Shown here one piece after another: positions 8,994 to 20,322 of a stretch of 64,000 bases of DNA. Source of the stretch: Knoellia remsis (GTDB lineage: Bacteria; Actinomycetota; Actinomycetes; Actinomycetales; Dermatophilaceae); contig NZ_PVTI01000003.1 in assembly GCF_003002895.1 (NCBI RefSeq), positions 157,063 through 221,062 on the forward strand. Reading direction: 5' to 3'. The notes beneath the pieces were generated by a model that had not been told where the DNA came from, ran no database searches, and saw only the letters and a list, made by a program, of their open reading frames with translations. A program made the position numbers and the translations under genes. Position 1 is the first letter of the stretch. Every line of letters begins with the position of its first letter.

Positions 8994-9533
8994 ATGGCCA
9001 AGCAGTCGCCGCAGTCGTTCGTCACTCTCCTCGGCGAGCAGGTCCGTCACGAGTTCACCGCGAGCCAGCAGTACATCGCCATCGCGGCCTGGTTCGACGA
9101 CTCCGACCTGCCTCGCCTCGCCGAGCGCTTCTATGCGCAGAGCGTCGAGGAGCGCAACCACGCCATGATGATGGTGCGCTACATGCTCGACCGTGACTGG
9201 GAGGTCGAGATCCCCGGCGTCGACGCGGTCCGCAACGACTTCGTCAAGCCGGCCGAGCCGATCGCGCTCGCCCTCGCGCAGGAGAAGAAGGTCACCGAGC
9301 AGTGCGAGGCGCTGTTCCGCGCGGCGCGTTCCGAGGGTGACGTCCTCAGTGAGCAGTTCATGCTGTGGTTCCTCAAGGAGCAGGTCGAGGAGGTCGCCTC
9401 GATGAACTCGCTCCTCACGATCACCGAGCGTGCCGGCGACGACTGGTTCCAGGTCGAGGAGCACCTCGCCCGCGAGAACCAGGCCGAGCCCACCGACAGC
9501 TCCGCCCCCGAGGCCGCCGGCGGCGCGCTCTAG
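8994..9533 (+). CDS. Ferritin (iron storage)
   Basis: 179-aa ferritin of the actinobacterial BfrB/Ftn type, an oligomeric cage that oxidises Fe(II) and stores ferric mineral. Ferroxidase-centre residues are seen in [11 protein letters not shown], in [10 protein letters not shown], and in a later Glu/Gln helix ([15 protein letters not shown]). A roughly 20-residue acidic tail follows. ATG 8994 has only a weak ribosome site. It diverges from sigR, and its stop overlaps the convergent hydrolase stop by 4 bp (CTAG). No Fur-like site was found by eye. Confidence 0.9.
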   Translation: MAKQSPQSFVTLLGEQVRHEFTASQQYIAIAAWFDDSDLPRLAERFYAQSVEERNHAMMMVRYMLDRDWEVEIPGVDAVRNDFVKPAEPIALALAQEKKVTEQCEALFRAARSEGDVLSEQFMLWFLKEQVEEVASMNSLLTITERAGDDWFQVEEHLARENQAEPTDSSAPEAAGGAL

Positions 9534-10168
9534 TCGAGCGTCTCGACGAACGACCGGGCCGCGTCGACGAGCGGTCCGGTCACCCGGATCGTGTGCTCTC
9601 CCACGACCGCGGTGACGTATGCCGTCCGCTCCGGTCCCAGCGCCGTGCGCACCTCCGCGGGGGTGCCGAAGGGGTCCCGCTCCCCCTGCACGACGTGCAG
9701 CGGGATGCCCGCCTCGACCGGTTGAAGGAGCTCGTCCGCCCGGGAGGTCTCCGGCTTGCCGGGCGGGTGCAGCGGGAACGACAGGCAGAGCACCCCGTCG
9801 GCGTCGAGCGTCGCCGCGGTCCGGCACGCGACCCGGGCGCCGTTGCTCTTGCCGGACAACACGAGCGGACCGGGCAGCCGGCCGCGACCAGTGCGCAGTG
9901 ACTCGACCACAGGGAGCCAGGCGGCGTCCTGCGGCACCGGACGCGGCGGCATACGGCGACCGGCGACACCCCACGCCTGCTGCACGAAGGCGACCGCCCA
10001 CCCCGCGTCGACGAGACCGTCACGGACGGCGAGCAGGTCCCCGCCCGTGAGGCGACCACTCGCGCCGTGGGTGAGCACGACGGTCCCGCGAGCGCGCACG
10101 GGACGGCTGACGTGGGCGTGCGCGACCCCGAGCGGGGTGTCGATCTCGACGAGCCGCGTCGTCGTCAT
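9530..10168 (-). CDS. Alpha/beta hydrolase, KANL3/Tex30-like
   Basis: 212-aa single-domain alpha/beta hydrolase. VVLTHGASG is the oxyanion-loop strand, and the nucleophile elbow is [11 protein letters not shown] (G-K-S-x-G), typical of KANL3/Tex30-like hydrolases. An acid (GERDPFG) and a histidine (GEHTIR) follow at the expected spacing. The substrate is unknown. Its ATG overlaps the SRAP stop (ATGA, 10165-10168), so it is the second gene of a coupled pair with the SRAP-domain protein. Confidence 0.82.
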   Translation of the reverse strand: MTTTRLVEIDTPLGVAHAHVSRPVRARGTVVLTHGASGRLTGGDLLAVRDGLVDAGWAVAFVQQAWGVAGRRMPPRPVPQDAAWLPVVESLRTGRGRLPGPLVLSGKSNGARVACRTAATLDADGVLCLSFPLHPPGKPETSRADELLQPVEAGIPLHVVQGERDPFGTPAEVRTALGPERTAYVTAVVGEHTIRVTGPLVDAARSFVETLD

Positions 10169-11007
10169 GAGGGGCTGCCGATGATCTCGCCGGTCGTGGG
10201 GTCGACCACGCCGTGCAGCTCGGATGCCGGCAGCGGGTCGAGGAGCTGCGGCCCGTTCGAGCGGTTGCTGCTCACCGCGCGCGAGACCGGGTATGCCGTG
10301 AAGCGTCCCGGCCGCCGCGGCTCGAGGAGCGCGGCGACAGCTCCGGTGTCGGTGAGCGTCGGGTCGAGCCACTGCTCCCAGTCGGCGCGGTCGAGGACGA
10401 GGGGCTGGCGGTCGTGGATGCGGTCCAAGCCCGGCTCGGCGGCGCTCGTGATGATGGTGAACGTCGTCAGCCAGGCGGCCGGGTCGTCGTTGTCAGCGAC
10501 CGACGGGTCACGCCAGAACTCGTAGAGCCCGGCGAACGCGCAGCTCTCGCCGTCGGCCCGGTGGGTGAAGAACGGCTGCTTGAGCGGCTTGCCCTTGGCG
10601 TCCGTCGCGGTCGGGGAGACCTGCCACTCGTACCACCCCTGGGCCGGGACGAGGCAACGGCGGCGTGCGGCCGCCGTGGCGTAGGCCGGCTTCTCGAGGA
10701 CGGTCTCGGCGCGGGCGTTGATCATCCTCACCCCGCCCTTGGAGTCCTTGGCCCACGCGGGGACGAGGCCCCAGGTGAGGAGCCGGAGCTGGCGGGTCGG
10801 CGCGGCACCTTCCTCACCACGGGGGACGCGCGTCAGGACGACCGGCGCCTGCTTCGTCGGCGCCATGTTGTGGTCCGGCGTCCCGGCTGGCGGCGACTGC
10901 GGATTGGCCAGGATGCTGCGGGTCGGGTCGCTCGTCCGATCGTCGTCGACCTCGAACTCGAGCGTGAGCTCGTCGGGGTTGGCCGTCGCCGCGTATCGCC
11001 CGCACAT
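10165..11007 (-). CDS. SRAP-domain protein (HMCES/YedK family, abasic-site crosslinker)
   Basis: 280 aa. It begins MCGRYA, so Cys2 becomes the N-terminal residue that forms the thiazolidine link to abasic sites in ssDNA. Other family landmarks are [17 protein letters not shown] and the IHDRQPLVL segment with the catalytic His. It protects abasic sites during replication. An insert around residues 28-45 and the linker near residue 70 make it slightly longer than E. coli YedK. It diverges from the DoxX-aroA-rsgA run. Confidence 0.93.
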   Translation of the reverse strand: MCGRYAATANPDELTLEFEVDDDRTSDPTRSILANPQSPPAGTPDHNMAPTKQAPVVLTRVPRGEEGAAPTRQLRLLTWGLVPAWAKDSKGGVRMINARAETVLEKPAYATAAARRRCLVPAQGWYEWQVSPTATDAKGKPLKQPFFTHRADGESCAFAGLYEFWRDPSVADNDDPAAWLTTFTIITSAAEPGLDRIHDRQPLVLDRADWEQWLDPTLTDTGAVAALLEPRRPGRFTAYPVSRAVSSNRSNGPQLLDPLPASELHGVVDPTTGEIIGSPS

Positions 11008-11110
11008 GGGACCCATCCTTCCACCGGACGGGGACAAGGGACGCGGGCCCGGCGTGCGGCGACTACGGTAGGAGAAGGTCCAGGAACCGAACCAGAAGTG
11101 AGGAGGACGC

Positions 11111-11650
11111 ATGTCCCTCGTGCGTCGCATCGCCCGCCCCATGCTCGCCGCCATGTTCGTCGCCGGTGGGCTCGACCAGCTCAAGCACCCCGGCGCCAAG
11201 GCCAAGGCAGCCAAGCCGGTCGTCGACCAGGCGGCCAAGGTGGGCCTGCCGGACGACCCCGAGCTCCTCGTGCGCGCCAACGGTGTCGCCATGCTGGGCG
11301 GCGGTGCGCTGCTCGGGACCGGCACGCTGCCCCGACTGGGCTCGGCCGTGCTCGCCGGGTCCTTGGTGCCGACAACCCTTGCGGCACATGCGTTCTGGAA
11401 CGAGACCGACCCGCAGGCCCGCGCCCAGCAGAAGATCCAGTTCCTCAAGAACCTCGGCCTGCTCGGTGGCGTGCTCCTCGCCGCGGTCGACACGGACGGC
11501 AAGCCGAGTCTGGCGTGGCGAGCCCGCCGCGCGAGCCACGACGCGCAGCGCTCGGTCAGCACCACCAAGCGTGAGGCCAGGATGGCGGCCCGCGCCGCGA
11601 AGCGTGAGGCCAAGCTCAAGGCGGCCCAGGCCAAGAATGCCCTCACCTGA
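11111..11650 (+). CDS. DoxX family membrane protein with basic C-terminal tail
   Basis: 179-aa integral membrane protein with four hydrophobic segments typical of DoxX ([19 protein letters not shown] at the start). It is extended by about 40 residues of Lys/Arg/Ala-rich sequence ([16 protein letters not shown]), probably a cytoplasmic coiled coil. GAGGAGG precedes ATG 11111. The C-terminal codons overlap the aroA start by 14 bp, so aroA translation is coupled to it. In mycobacteria a DoxX protein forms a membrane oxidoreductase complex with SodA and SseA; no such partner is adjacent here. Confidence 0.85.
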   Translation: MSLVRRIARPMLAAMFVAGGLDQLKHPGAKAKAAKPVVDQAAKVGLPDDPELLVRANGVAMLGGGALLGTGTLPRLGSAVLAGSLVPTTLAAHAFWNETDPQARAQQKIQFLKNLGLLGGVLLAAVDTDGKPSLAWRARRASHDAQRSVSTTKREARMAARAAKREAKLKAAQAKNALT

Positions 11651-12953
11651 CCCATTCGACTGGTCTGCCCCTGCTGCCTCGGGCCCCGTCGACGCGACCG
11701 TCACTCTCCCGGGCAGCAAGTCGCTCACGAACCGGTTCCTCGTCCTCGCGGCCAGGGCGAGCGGGGTCTCACGCCTGCGCGATCCACTACGCTCCCGCGA
11801 CACCCTGCTCATGGCGCAGGCGATGCGCTCGCTCGGCGCCGCCGTCGAGGACGTCGAGGACGGGGACTGGCTCGTCACCCCCGGCGGCTCGACCGGGGAT
11901 GCCACCGTGGACTGCGGACTGGCCGGGACGGTCATGCGGTTCGTCCCGCCGCTGGCTGCCCTGTCGTCGGGCGTCGTGCACTTCGACGGCGACCCCCAAG
12001 CCCGCACGAGGCCGATGGGACCGGCCCTCGACGCGCTGCGCGCGCTCGGGGTCGGCGTCGACGACGGCGGCCGTGGTGCCCTGCCGTTCGACGTCCTCGG
12101 CTCCGGTTCGGTGAAGGGCGGTTCGGTCACCCTCGACGCGTCGGCGTCGTCCCAGTTCATCTCGGCACTCCTGCTGTCCGGCGCCCACTACGACGACGGT
12201 GTGACCGTCCACCACGACGGCAAACCCGTGCCGAGCCAGCCACACCTCGACATGACCGTCGAGGCCCTGCGCGACGCCGGAGCCGACGTCGACGACAGCG
12301 AGCCGAACACGTGGCGGGTCGAGCCCGGCCCCCTCAACCCGCTCGACGTCCAGATCGAACCGGACCTCTCGAACGCCGCACCGTTCCTCGCCGCCGCCCT
12401 CGTCACCGGAGGTCGCGTGCACGTGCCCGGCTGGCCGCAGCACACGACCCAGGCCGGCGACGACATCCGCGACATCCTCGACCAGATGGGCGCGGAGGTC
12501 ACGCTCGGCCGTGACGGGCTCACCGTCAGCGCTCCGGACGGGTTCGGAGGCGTCGACCTCGACCTCCATGACGCGAGCGAGCTCACGCCGGTGGTCGCCG
12601 CCCTCGCGGCCCTCGCCCAGGGACCGAGCATCATCCGCGGCGTCGCACACATCCGCGGGCACGAGACCGACCGGCTCGCTGCCCTGGCCCACGAGTTGAC
12701 CGCTCTCGGGGCGACGGTGGACGAGACCGAGGACGGGTTGCGGATCAACCCGCGTCCCCTCTCCCCCGGCACGTTCCACACCTACGCCGACCACCGGATG
12801 GTCATGGCGGCCGCGGTGTTGGGGCTCGCGGTGCCAGGGCTCGTGGTCGAGGACGTCGGCACGGTCGCCAAGACGCTGCCCACCTTCACGGACCTGTGGG
12901 ACCGCATGCTGCTTCGCGAGCAGGCCTCCGCCGCAACGGATTCCGTGCGCTGA
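11637..12953 (+). CDS. aroA: 3-phosphoshikimate 1-carboxyvinyltransferase (EPSP synthase)
   Basis: 438 aa; sixth step of the shikimate pathway, joining PEP to shikimate-3-phosphate. Motifs: [10 protein letters not shown] (PEP and substrate binding), [10 protein letters not shown] (the LDNAGTAMR equivalent), [12 protein letters not shown], and [12 protein letters not shown] near the end. In class I enzymes the glyphosate-sensitive loop reads NAGTAxR; here it is GLAGTVMR, so the residue after AGT differs and would be of interest for inhibitor sensitivity. ATG 11637 lies inside the DoxX gene. The stop overlaps the rsgA start (TGATG). Confidence 0.95.
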   Translation: MPSPDPFDWSAPAASGPVDATVTLPGSKSLTNRFLVLAARASGVSRLRDPLRSRDTLLMAQAMRSLGAAVEDVEDGDWLVTPGGSTGDATVDCGLAGTVMRFVPPLAALSSGVVHFDGDPQARTRPMGPALDALRALGVGVDDGGRGALPFDVLGSGSVKGGSVTLDASASSQFISALLLSGAHYDDGVTVHHDGKPVPSQPHLDMTVEALRDAGADVDDSEPNTWRVEPGPLNPLDVQIEPDLSNAAPFLAAALVTGGRVHVPGWPQHTTQAGDDIRDILDQMGAEVTLGRDGLTVSAPDGFGGVDLDLHDASELTPVVAALAALAQGPSIIRGVAHIRGHETDRLAALAHELTALGATVDETEDGLRINPRPLSPGTFHTYADHRMVMAAAVLGLAVPGLVVEDVGTVAKTLPTFTDLWDRMLLREQASAATDSVR

Positions 12954-13993
12954 TGGCACGGTCGGCGCGGGACTACGACGAGTCCGACGTCCGGGTCCGC
13001 CCGAACAAGCGCGGCAGCCGTCCGCGCTCGAAGGACCGTCCGGCCCATCTCGACGCCGTCCCGGGCATGGTCATCGCCGTCGACCGTGGCCGCTACACCG
13101 TCCTCGTCGCCGGGGGCGCCGAGGACGAGCGCGTCGTCACCGCCATGCGCGCCCGCGAGCTGGGCCGCAAGGGCATCGTCGTCGGTGACGACGTCGCCCT
13201 TGTCGGGGACGTCACGGGTGACGACGGATCGCTCGCCCGGATCGTCCGGATCGAGGACCGCCGCACCCTGCTGCGCCGAACCGCCGACGACACCGACCCC
13301 GTTGAGCGCGTCATCGTCGCCAACGCCGACCAGCTCGTCGTCGTCTCGGCCCTGGCCAACCCCGAGCCGAGGCCGCGGCTCATCGACCGGTGCCTCGTCG
13401 CCGCCTACGACGCCGGTATGGACCCCCTGCTCGTGCTCACCAAGGCCGACCTCGCCGACCCCGAGCCGTTCCTGCGCGACTACGCCCCGCTCGAGGTCCG
13501 GGCCGTCGTGACAGCGACCCCCAGCGGTGACAGCGACGGCGGTACCGATGGGCTCGACGCCGTCCGGGACGCCCTGCGGGGCCGGGTGAGCGTCCTCGTC
13601 GGCCACTCCGGAGTCGGCAAGTCGACCCTCGTCAACGCCCTCGTCCCCGACGCTGCCCGAGCGACGGGTGACGTCAACGACGTCACCGGGCGCGGACGGC
13701 ATACGTCAACGTCCGCCGTGGCACTGCGGCTGCCCGATGACGACGGGTGGGTCATCGACACCCCGGGGATCCGGTCGTTCGGGCTCGCGCACGTCGACCC
13801 CGAGCGGATCATCACCCACTTCCCCGACCTCGAGGCCGGCACCGAGGGCTGTCCTCGGGGGTGCACGCACGACGAGCCGGAGTGCGCCCTGGACGACTGG
13901 GTCGCGCAGGGGCACGCCGGCCCGGCCGGTGCGTCACGGCTGGAGTCGCTGCGGCGGTTGCTGCGGACCCGCAAGCCCCAGACCGGCGACTGA
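12953..13993 (+). CDS. rsgA: Ribosome small-subunit GTPase RsgA (YjeQ)
   Basis: 346 aa. An N-terminal OB fold is followed by a circularly permuted GTPase with G4 LTKADL before G1 GHSGVGKSTLVNAL and G3 DTPGIR. The C-terminal zinc knuckle is CPRGCTHDEPEC. It assists late 30S maturation. The start overlaps aroA by one base. The stop codon itself lies in the left arm of a 15-bp terminator stem. Confidence 0.95.
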   Translation: MARSARDYDESDVRVRPNKRGSRPRSKDRPAHLDAVPGMVIAVDRGRYTVLVAGGAEDERVVTAMRARELGRKGIVVGDDVALVGDVTGDDGSLARIVRIEDRRTLLRRTADDTDPVERVIVANADQLVVVSALANPEPRPRLIDRCLVAAYDAGMDPLLVLTKADLADPEPFLRDYAPLEVRAVVTATPSGDSDGGTDGLDAVRDALRGRVSVLVGHSGVGKSTLVNALVPDAARATGDVNDVTGRGRHTSTSAVALRLPDDDGWVIDTPGIRSFGLAHVDPERIITHFPDLEAGTEGCPRGCTHDEPECALDDWVAQGHAGPAGASRLESLRRLLRTRKPQTGD

Positions 13994-14039
13994 TTGCGCA
14001 GGATTCGCGGGTCGCCTGCGAACTCTGCGCAATCAGTCG
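13987..14039. terminator. Bidirectional terminator between rsgA and the oligopeptide ABC operon
   Basis: 15-bp perfect inverted repeat (13987-14001 with 14025-14039) with a smaller inner stem TTCGC/GCGAA. The rsgA stop codon is part of the left arm, and the right arm ends 5 bp before the convergent ABC gene. Confidence 0.85.
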
Positions 14040-14043
14040 TGGC

Positions 14044-15259
<1,216 letters not shown>

Positions 15260-15267
<8 letters not shown>

Positions 15268-16291
15268 TGAGGACCTCCTCGGCGAAGTGGCAGCGGGACT
15301 CCTGGTTCCCGACGCGGCGCAGCTCCGGCTCCTGCTCGCGGCAGATCTCCTGGGCCATGCGGCAGCGCGGGTTGAACGCGCAGCCCGGCGGGATGCGCAT
15401 GAGGTTCGGCGGCAGGCCACCGATGGCCGCGAGGGTCTGGCCCTTCTGGTCCAGGCGCGGGATCGACTCGAGCAGGCCCCGGGTGTAGGGGTGCGCGGGC
15501 CGGGCGTACAGGTCGTCGATGTCGGCCTTGGCGACGATGCGCCCGGCGTACATGACGGCGGCCCGGTCGGCGACGTCGGCGACGACACCCAGGTCGTGGG
15601 TGATGAGGATGAGCCCCATCTGCCGCTCCTCCTGGAGCTCGGCGAGGAGGGCCATGATCTGCGCCTGCACGGTGACGTCGAGCGCCGTCGTCGGCTCGTC
15701 GGCGATGAGCACCGCCGGGTCGAGCGCGATCGCCATGGCGATCATGATGCGCTGGCGCATGCCGCCGGAGAACTGGTGCGGGTACTGCTTGACCCGCTCC
15801 TTGGCCGCCGGGATGGCGACCCGCTCCATGAGACGCACCGCCTGGGCGTAGGCGTCGGACTTGTTCATGCCCCGGTGCTGCCGGAACATCTCGCCGATCT
15901 GCCAGCCGACGGGGAACGTCGGGTTCAGCGAGCTCAGCGCGTCCTGGAAGATCATCGAGATCTCCGGACCGCGGACCTTGCGGCGCTGCTCCTCGGGCAT
16001 CGTCAGCAGGTCGTGCCCGGCGTAGCGGATCGCGCCCTCCGGGATGACGGCCGGCGGCATGTCGAGGATGCCCATGATGGCCTGGGCCGTCACGGACTTG
16101 CCCGAACCGGACTCGCCGAGGATCGCCAGGGTCTCGCCCTGGTGCAGGTCGAACGACGCGCCGTTGATCGCGCGGGCGATGCCGTCCGGGGTGTGGAACT
16201 CGACGTGGAGGTTCTCGACCTCGAGCAGCCGACCGTTTGCGTCGGGCTGGTACTGCGACTGCGGCGCAGCGGACTTCGTTGTGGTGCTCAC
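15260..16291 (-). CDS. Oligopeptide/dipeptide ABC transporter ATP-binding protein, DppD/OppD type
   Basis: 343 aa. Walker [11 protein letters not shown]-loop [11 protein letters not shown], signature FSGGMRQR, Walker [14 protein letters not shown]-loop ITHDLG. The C-terminal cysteine segment reads [20 protein letters not shown] 16291 has GAGGAG six bases upstream; alternatives further upstream run into the permease gene. It pairs with the following ATPase to drive peptide import. Confidence 0.93.
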
Positions 16292-16307
16292 GTGTGACTC
16301 CTCGCGC

Positions 16308-17228
16308 TCATCGAGACTTCGGGTCGAAGGCGTCACGCACGGCGTCGCCGAGCATGATGAACGCCAGCACCGCGAGGCTGAGGAACAGGCTGGGGAAGAG
16401 AAGGATGTGCGGGTAGGTGCGGATCGCGACGAGCGCGTCGGAGATCGCGACACCCCAGGAGATCGCCGGCGGGGTGAGCCCGATGCCGAGGAACGACAGG
16501 GTCGCCTCCGCGACGATGTAGGCACCGAGGTTGATCGTCGCGACGACGATGGCCGGGGCCAGCGCGTTCGGCAGGATGTGCGAGCGGATGATCCGCCACG
16601 GGCTCGCGCCGAGGGCGCGGGCCGCGAGGACGTACTCGTTCGGCTTCACCTGGAGCACGCTCGAGCGCATGAGCCGGGCGATCGACGGCCAGCCGAAGAT
16701 CGTCAGGGTGAGCACGACCTTGCCGACGATGACGAAGTACGGCGTGTTCGCGTCGTTGGGGAAGCTCGCCATGAAGAGGATGCCGCCGAGGAGCAGCGGG
16801 ATGGCGAAGAAGATGTCCGTGATGCGCGAGACGACCGCGTCGACCCAGCCGCCGTAGAAGCCGGCGATGATGCCGATGACACCACCGACGAGAAGCGTCG
16901 CGATCGACGTGCAGATGCCGACGATGATCGAGGCGCGGGCGCCGTAGATCGTCCGGGAGTAGATGTCGTAGCCCTGGCCGTCCGTTCCGAACCAGTGCTC
17001 CGCACTCGGCCGCTGCCGCACCCGGCTGATGTCGCCGTAGGTCGGGTCCTGGTTGGTGAAGAGCGAGGGCCAGATGGCCATGAGGACGAACAGGACGATG
17101 AGGACCACGGAGGCCCAGAAGAGCTTGTTCTTCTTGAGGGCCCGCCACGCGTCCTGACCCAGCGACCGCGCCTCGCCGACCTCGTCGGGGGCGGTGGGCT
17201 GCACTCCGGCAGCGATGGTGTCAGTCAT
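16308..17228 (-). CDS. Oligopeptide/dipeptide ABC transporter permease, DppC/OppC type
   Basis: 306-aa inner-membrane permease with about six transmembrane helices. A roughly 25-residue cytoplasmic N-terminus precedes helix 1. The periplasmic segment HWFGTDGQGYDIYSRTIYG is characteristic of DppC/OppC, and the EAA loop is ARALGASPWRIIRSHILPN. The start overlaps the stop of the DppB-like permease by 8 bp (ATGACTGA). Confidence 0.94.
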   Translation of the reverse strand: MTDTIAAGVQPTAPDEVGEARSLGQDAWRALKKNKLFWASVVLIVLFVLMAIWPSLFTNQDPTYGDISRVRQRPSAEHWFGTDGQGYDIYSRTIYGARASIIVGICTSIATLLVGGVIGIIAGFYGGWVDAVVSRITDIFFAIPLLLGGILFMASFPNDANTPYFVIVGKVVLTLTIFGWPSIARLMRSSVLQVKPNEYVLAARALGASPWRIIRSHILPNALAPAIVVATINLGAYIVAEATLSFLGIGLTPPAISWGVAISDALVAIRTYPHILLFPSLFLSLAVLAFIMLGDAVRDAFDPKSR

Positions 17229-18150
17229 GGCTGATCCTCGGGTCGAGCACGCCGTAGAGCAGGTCGACGAGCAGGTTGACGAGCAGGTAGACGATGACGA
17301 GCACGGTCACCGCGGAGACGACGGCGACGCCGTCACGCGAGTTGATGCTCCGGAAGATGTAGCCACCAACGCCCTGGATGTTGAAGATGCGCTCGGTCAC
17401 GATCGCGCCACCCAGCAGGGCACCGAAGTCGGCACCGATGAAGGTGATGACCGGGATGAGCGAGTTGCGCAGGGTGTGCACGCCGACGGTGCGCTGCTTG
17501 GACAGGCCCTTGGCCGCGGCCGTCCGGACGTAGTCCGCACGCAGGTTCTCGACGAGGTTCGTGCGCGTCAGCCGGGCGACATACGCGATCGACAGCGCGC
17601 CAAGCACGAACGCCGGGAGGACGAGCGACCACGTCGAGGCATCGAGGCTCGGGACGGTGGCCGGGAAGATCCCCCACTTGATGCCGAGGGTGTACTGCAT
17701 GAACACACCGATGACGAAGACGGGGATGGAGATGACGAAGAGGGTGCTCACCGTGACGAGGTTGTCGATGAACCTGCCCTTGCGTACTCCGGCGAGCACA
17801 CCGGCGAGGATGCCGATGATCGCCTCGAACGCGATCGCCATCACGGCCAGCCGGCCGGTGATGGTGTAGCGCTTGGCGAGGTCCTCCTTGACGGGGATGC
17901 CGTAGTAGTTCGTCCCGAGGTCTCCCTGGACGAGCTTGCCGAGGTACTTGCCGTACTGCACGGGCAGCGGGTCGTTGAGGTTGTGCTCCTCGCGGAACTT
18001 CGCGACGTACTCCGGCGAGCAGGGGCGCTCACCACACTTGCCGGCCGTCGGGTCTCCGGGCAGGGCGAAGACCATGGCGAAAATGATGAAGGTTGCTCCC
18101 AGGACCACCGGGATCATCTGGAGCAGTCGCCTGACGATGTACTTGCCCAT
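17221..18150 (-). CDS. Oligopeptide/dipeptide ABC transporter permease, DppB/OppB type
   Basis: 309-aa permease. MGKYIVRRLLQMIPVVLG starts helix 1. An extracellular loop follows, with two cysteines (GKCGERPC) unusual for the family and possibly forming a disulphide. The EAA loop is RTAAAKGLSKQRTVGVH. AGGAGG precedes ATG 18150. A 300-bp gap with a strong hairpin separates it from the binding-protein gene. Confidence 0.93.
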   Translation of the reverse strand: MGKYIVRRLLQMIPVVLGATFIIFAMVFALPGDPTAGKCGERPCSPEYVAKFREEHNLNDPLPVQYGKYLGKLVQGDLGTNYYGIPVKEDLAKRYTITGRLAVMAIAFEAIIGILAGVLAGVRKGRFIDNLVTVSTLFVISIPVFVIGVFMQYTLGIKWGIFPATVPSLDASTWSLVLPAFVLGALSIAYVARLTRTNLVENLRADYVRTAAAKGLSKQRTVGVHTLRNSLIPVITFIGADFGALLGGAIVTERIFNIQGVGGYIFRSINSRDGVAVVSAVTVLVIVYLLVNLLVDLLYGVLDPRISHD

Positions 18151-18370
18151 GTCACCTCCTGTGGTCAGGTTCGGCCTCGACCCGGGGTGACGGGCGGGCA
18201 CGGTCGATGCGTCGGCGCATCTCGTGGGGGTCTGTCATGGCCTCGTGGGCCGACCAGAGAAGCAACATACCTGACGCGTTCGTGACGCTGAGGCAGGTCG
18301 CACTTCTGGTGGAGGGGCCGGCTGGAGCAGGCCCCGGGAGGGGGCCCCGCGCTCGGCCGGGCCCCGGCAT

Positions 18371-18408
18371 GCTGTCGGCCTGCCGGCGAGTGCCGGCAGG
18401 CCGACAGC
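18371..18408 (-). terminator. Hairpin in the 300-bp gap between binding protein and permease genes
   Basis: Perfect 17-bp stem (18371-18387 with 18392-18408) and a GAGT loop. There is no U-run, so it may be a partial terminator or an mRNA-stabilising hairpin that keeps the binding protein in excess over the permeases. The rest of 18151-18449 shows only GC-rich sequence and the dppB ribosome site. Confidence 0.6.
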
Positions 18409-18449
18409 CTGCTCTGTATCGGGTCAGGTGCTCACCCGACACCGTGCGA

Positions 18450-20105
18450 TCACTTCAGCGAGATGCTCGCGTAGTCCGGGACACCGAACGGCGTGATCTT
18501 GACGTTGGTGACCCTCTCGGACCAACCAGCCGTCGTGGTGGAGTACCACAGCGGGATGCTCGCCATGTCGTTGGCCAGCATCTGCTCAGCCTCCTGGTAG
18601 AGCTTGTTCGACTCAGCGGTGTCGGTCGCCGCAGCGGCCTCCTTGAGCTTGGCGTCGAACGCCGGGTTGGCGTAGTCACCGTCGTTGGACGAGGCACCCG
18701 TGGCGTAGATCGGGGTGAGGAAGTTCTCGATCGACGGGTAGTCCATCTGCCAGCCGGTGCGGAACATGCCCTTCATCTTCCGGTCGCGGATCTGCGTGCG
18801 GAAGGTCGAGAAGTCGACGACCGGGGTCGCGACGCACTCGACGCCGAGGGCGTTCTTGATGCTGTTGCAGGTGGCCTCGGTCCACTCCTTGTGCGACGCG
18901 TCAGCGTTGTAGGAGAGGGTGATCTTGCCGCCCTTGAAGCCGCCGGCCTTCGCCAGCTGCTCCTTCGCCTTGGCCGCGTCGAAGGTGCAGAACTCGCCGC
19001 AGACGTCCTTCTTGTAGCCGTCGACGACCGGGGAGACCCAGCCGGTGGCGGGCTCACGCGTGCCGTTGAAGACGGCGTCGATGATGCCCTGGCGGTCGAT
19101 GGCCATGGAGATGGCCTTGCGGATCTCCGGGCCGTAGTTCGGGTCGACCTTGGTCGGCGCCGTGGTGATCGTCTGGATGACACCGACAGGCTTCTGGATG
19201 TTGCGGTCCGGAAGGTCCTGCTTGTACTTCTCGTCGACCTGGGCGCTCGCCGGGATCTCGTCCGTGAGGTCGAGCTGGCCCGCGAGGACGTCGGCGTAGG
19301 CCGCGTTGGCGTCCTGGTAGATCTTGAAGGTGATGGTGTCGGCCACGCCCTTCTTCTCGCCGCTGTAGTCGGCGAACTTGGAGAGCTTGATCTCGGCGTT
19401 CTTCGTCCAGTTGTCGACCTTGTACGGGCCGGCGGCGATCGGCTTGTCACCGAACGTCTTGGGGTCGGCGAAGAAGGCGTCGGGCTGCGGCGCGAAGGCC
19501 GTGTAGCCGAGGCGGATCGGGAGGTTGGCGACCTTCTCGGCCGTCTTGATCGTGAACGAGTAGTCGTCGACGACCTTGAGACCGGTCATCTCCTTGGCCT
19601 TGGGCTCGGGCGCCTTCTGCGGGCCCTCCTCGCCGTCCGGGTCCTCGGACTGGAGGTCCGCGTAGCCCTCGATCGGCTCGAAGAAGTAGGAGCTGACCTG
19701 CGCGTTCGGACCGTATGCCGTGTAGTTCCAGGCGTCGACGAAGTTCTTGGCCTTGACCTCGGTGCCGTCGTGGAACTTGTAGCCCTTCTTGAGGGTCACG
19801 GTGAAGTTCTGGTTGTCCGTGGTCTCGATCTTCTCGGCGATGTCCATCTCGGGCTGCGCCGTGTCGACGTTGTACTTGACCAGCTTGGCCGTGATGACGT
19901 CGAGGACGTTGCCACCACAGGTCTCCGACGTGTTGCCCGCGACGAGCGGGTTCTCCGGGTTGCAGCCGCGGACGGTGATGTCGCCGCCCGTCTTCGCGGC
20001 GGCGTCCGTGTTTTCGCCGTCGTTGCCGCCGCCACCACAGCCGGCGAGCACCAGGGCTGCCGCCGAGATACCGGCAACGGCCACCTTGCGAGTGGTTCCT
20101 CGCAT
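18450..20105 (-). CDS. Oligopeptide ABC transporter substrate-binding lipoprotein (SBP family 5)
   Basis: 551-aa extracellular solute-binding protein. The lipobox LVLAGC gives a lipid-anchored Cys about 23 residues from the start, followed by a GGGGNDGE linker. The family 5 pattern is seen in YKFHDGTEVKAKNFVDAWN and in RKAISMAIDRQGI. An inserted acidic, Lys/Pro-rich segment (DPDGEEGPQKAPEPKAK) is likely a surface loop. It delivers peptides to the downstream DppBCDF-like complex. ATG 20105 has a ribosome site (GGAGGA) upstream. Confidence 0.93.
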   Translation of the reverse strand: MRGTTRKVAVAGISAAALVLAGCGGGGNDGENTDAAAKTGGDITVRGCNPENPLVAGNTSETCGGNVLDVITAKLVKYNVDTAQPEMDIAEKIETTDNQNFTVTLKKGYKFHDGTEVKAKNFVDAWNYTAYGPNAQVSSYFFEPIEGYADLQSEDPDGEEGPQKAPEPKAKEMTGLKVVDDYSFTIKTAEKVANLPIRLGYTAFAPQPDAFFADPKTFGDKPIAAGPYKVDNWTKNAEIKLSKFADYSGEKKGVADTITFKIYQDANAAYADVLAGQLDLTDEIPASAQVDEKYKQDLPDRNIQKPVGVIQTITTAPTKVDPNYGPEIRKAISMAIDRQGIIDAVFNGTREPATGWVSPVVDGYKKDVCGEFCTFDAAKAKEQLAKAGGFKGGKITLSYNADASHKEWTEATCNSIKNALGVECVATPVVDFSTFRTQIRDRKMKGMFRTGWQMDYPSIENFLTPIYATGASSNDGDYANPAFDAKLKEAAAATDTAESNKLYQEAEQMLANDMASIPLWYSTTTAGWSERVTNVKITPFGVPDYASISLK

Positions 20106-20322
20106 GGATGTCCTCCTACGTGTCAATCCGCCCCAGGGAAGCGACGGACGTTTCAAAGAGAGCCGGGCCCGGTCGGGCGGCTCCGCGCCCTCGTGTGCGA
20201 CGGCGCGGTCCCATGTAAGACCAGATCGGGGGCATCTGGGGACGGTGTGACCGAGCCGAGACCCGATTGTGACCCTCGTGACGTCCGCCGGTCTCCGTCG
20301 TCCGACCGATACGGTGACGCAC

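Noticed and set aside
8178..10001. Long frame extending sigR far upstream
   Set aside because: It runs through the ferritin gene on the opposite strand and the promoter region; the ATG at 8813 has a ribosome site and fits the family.
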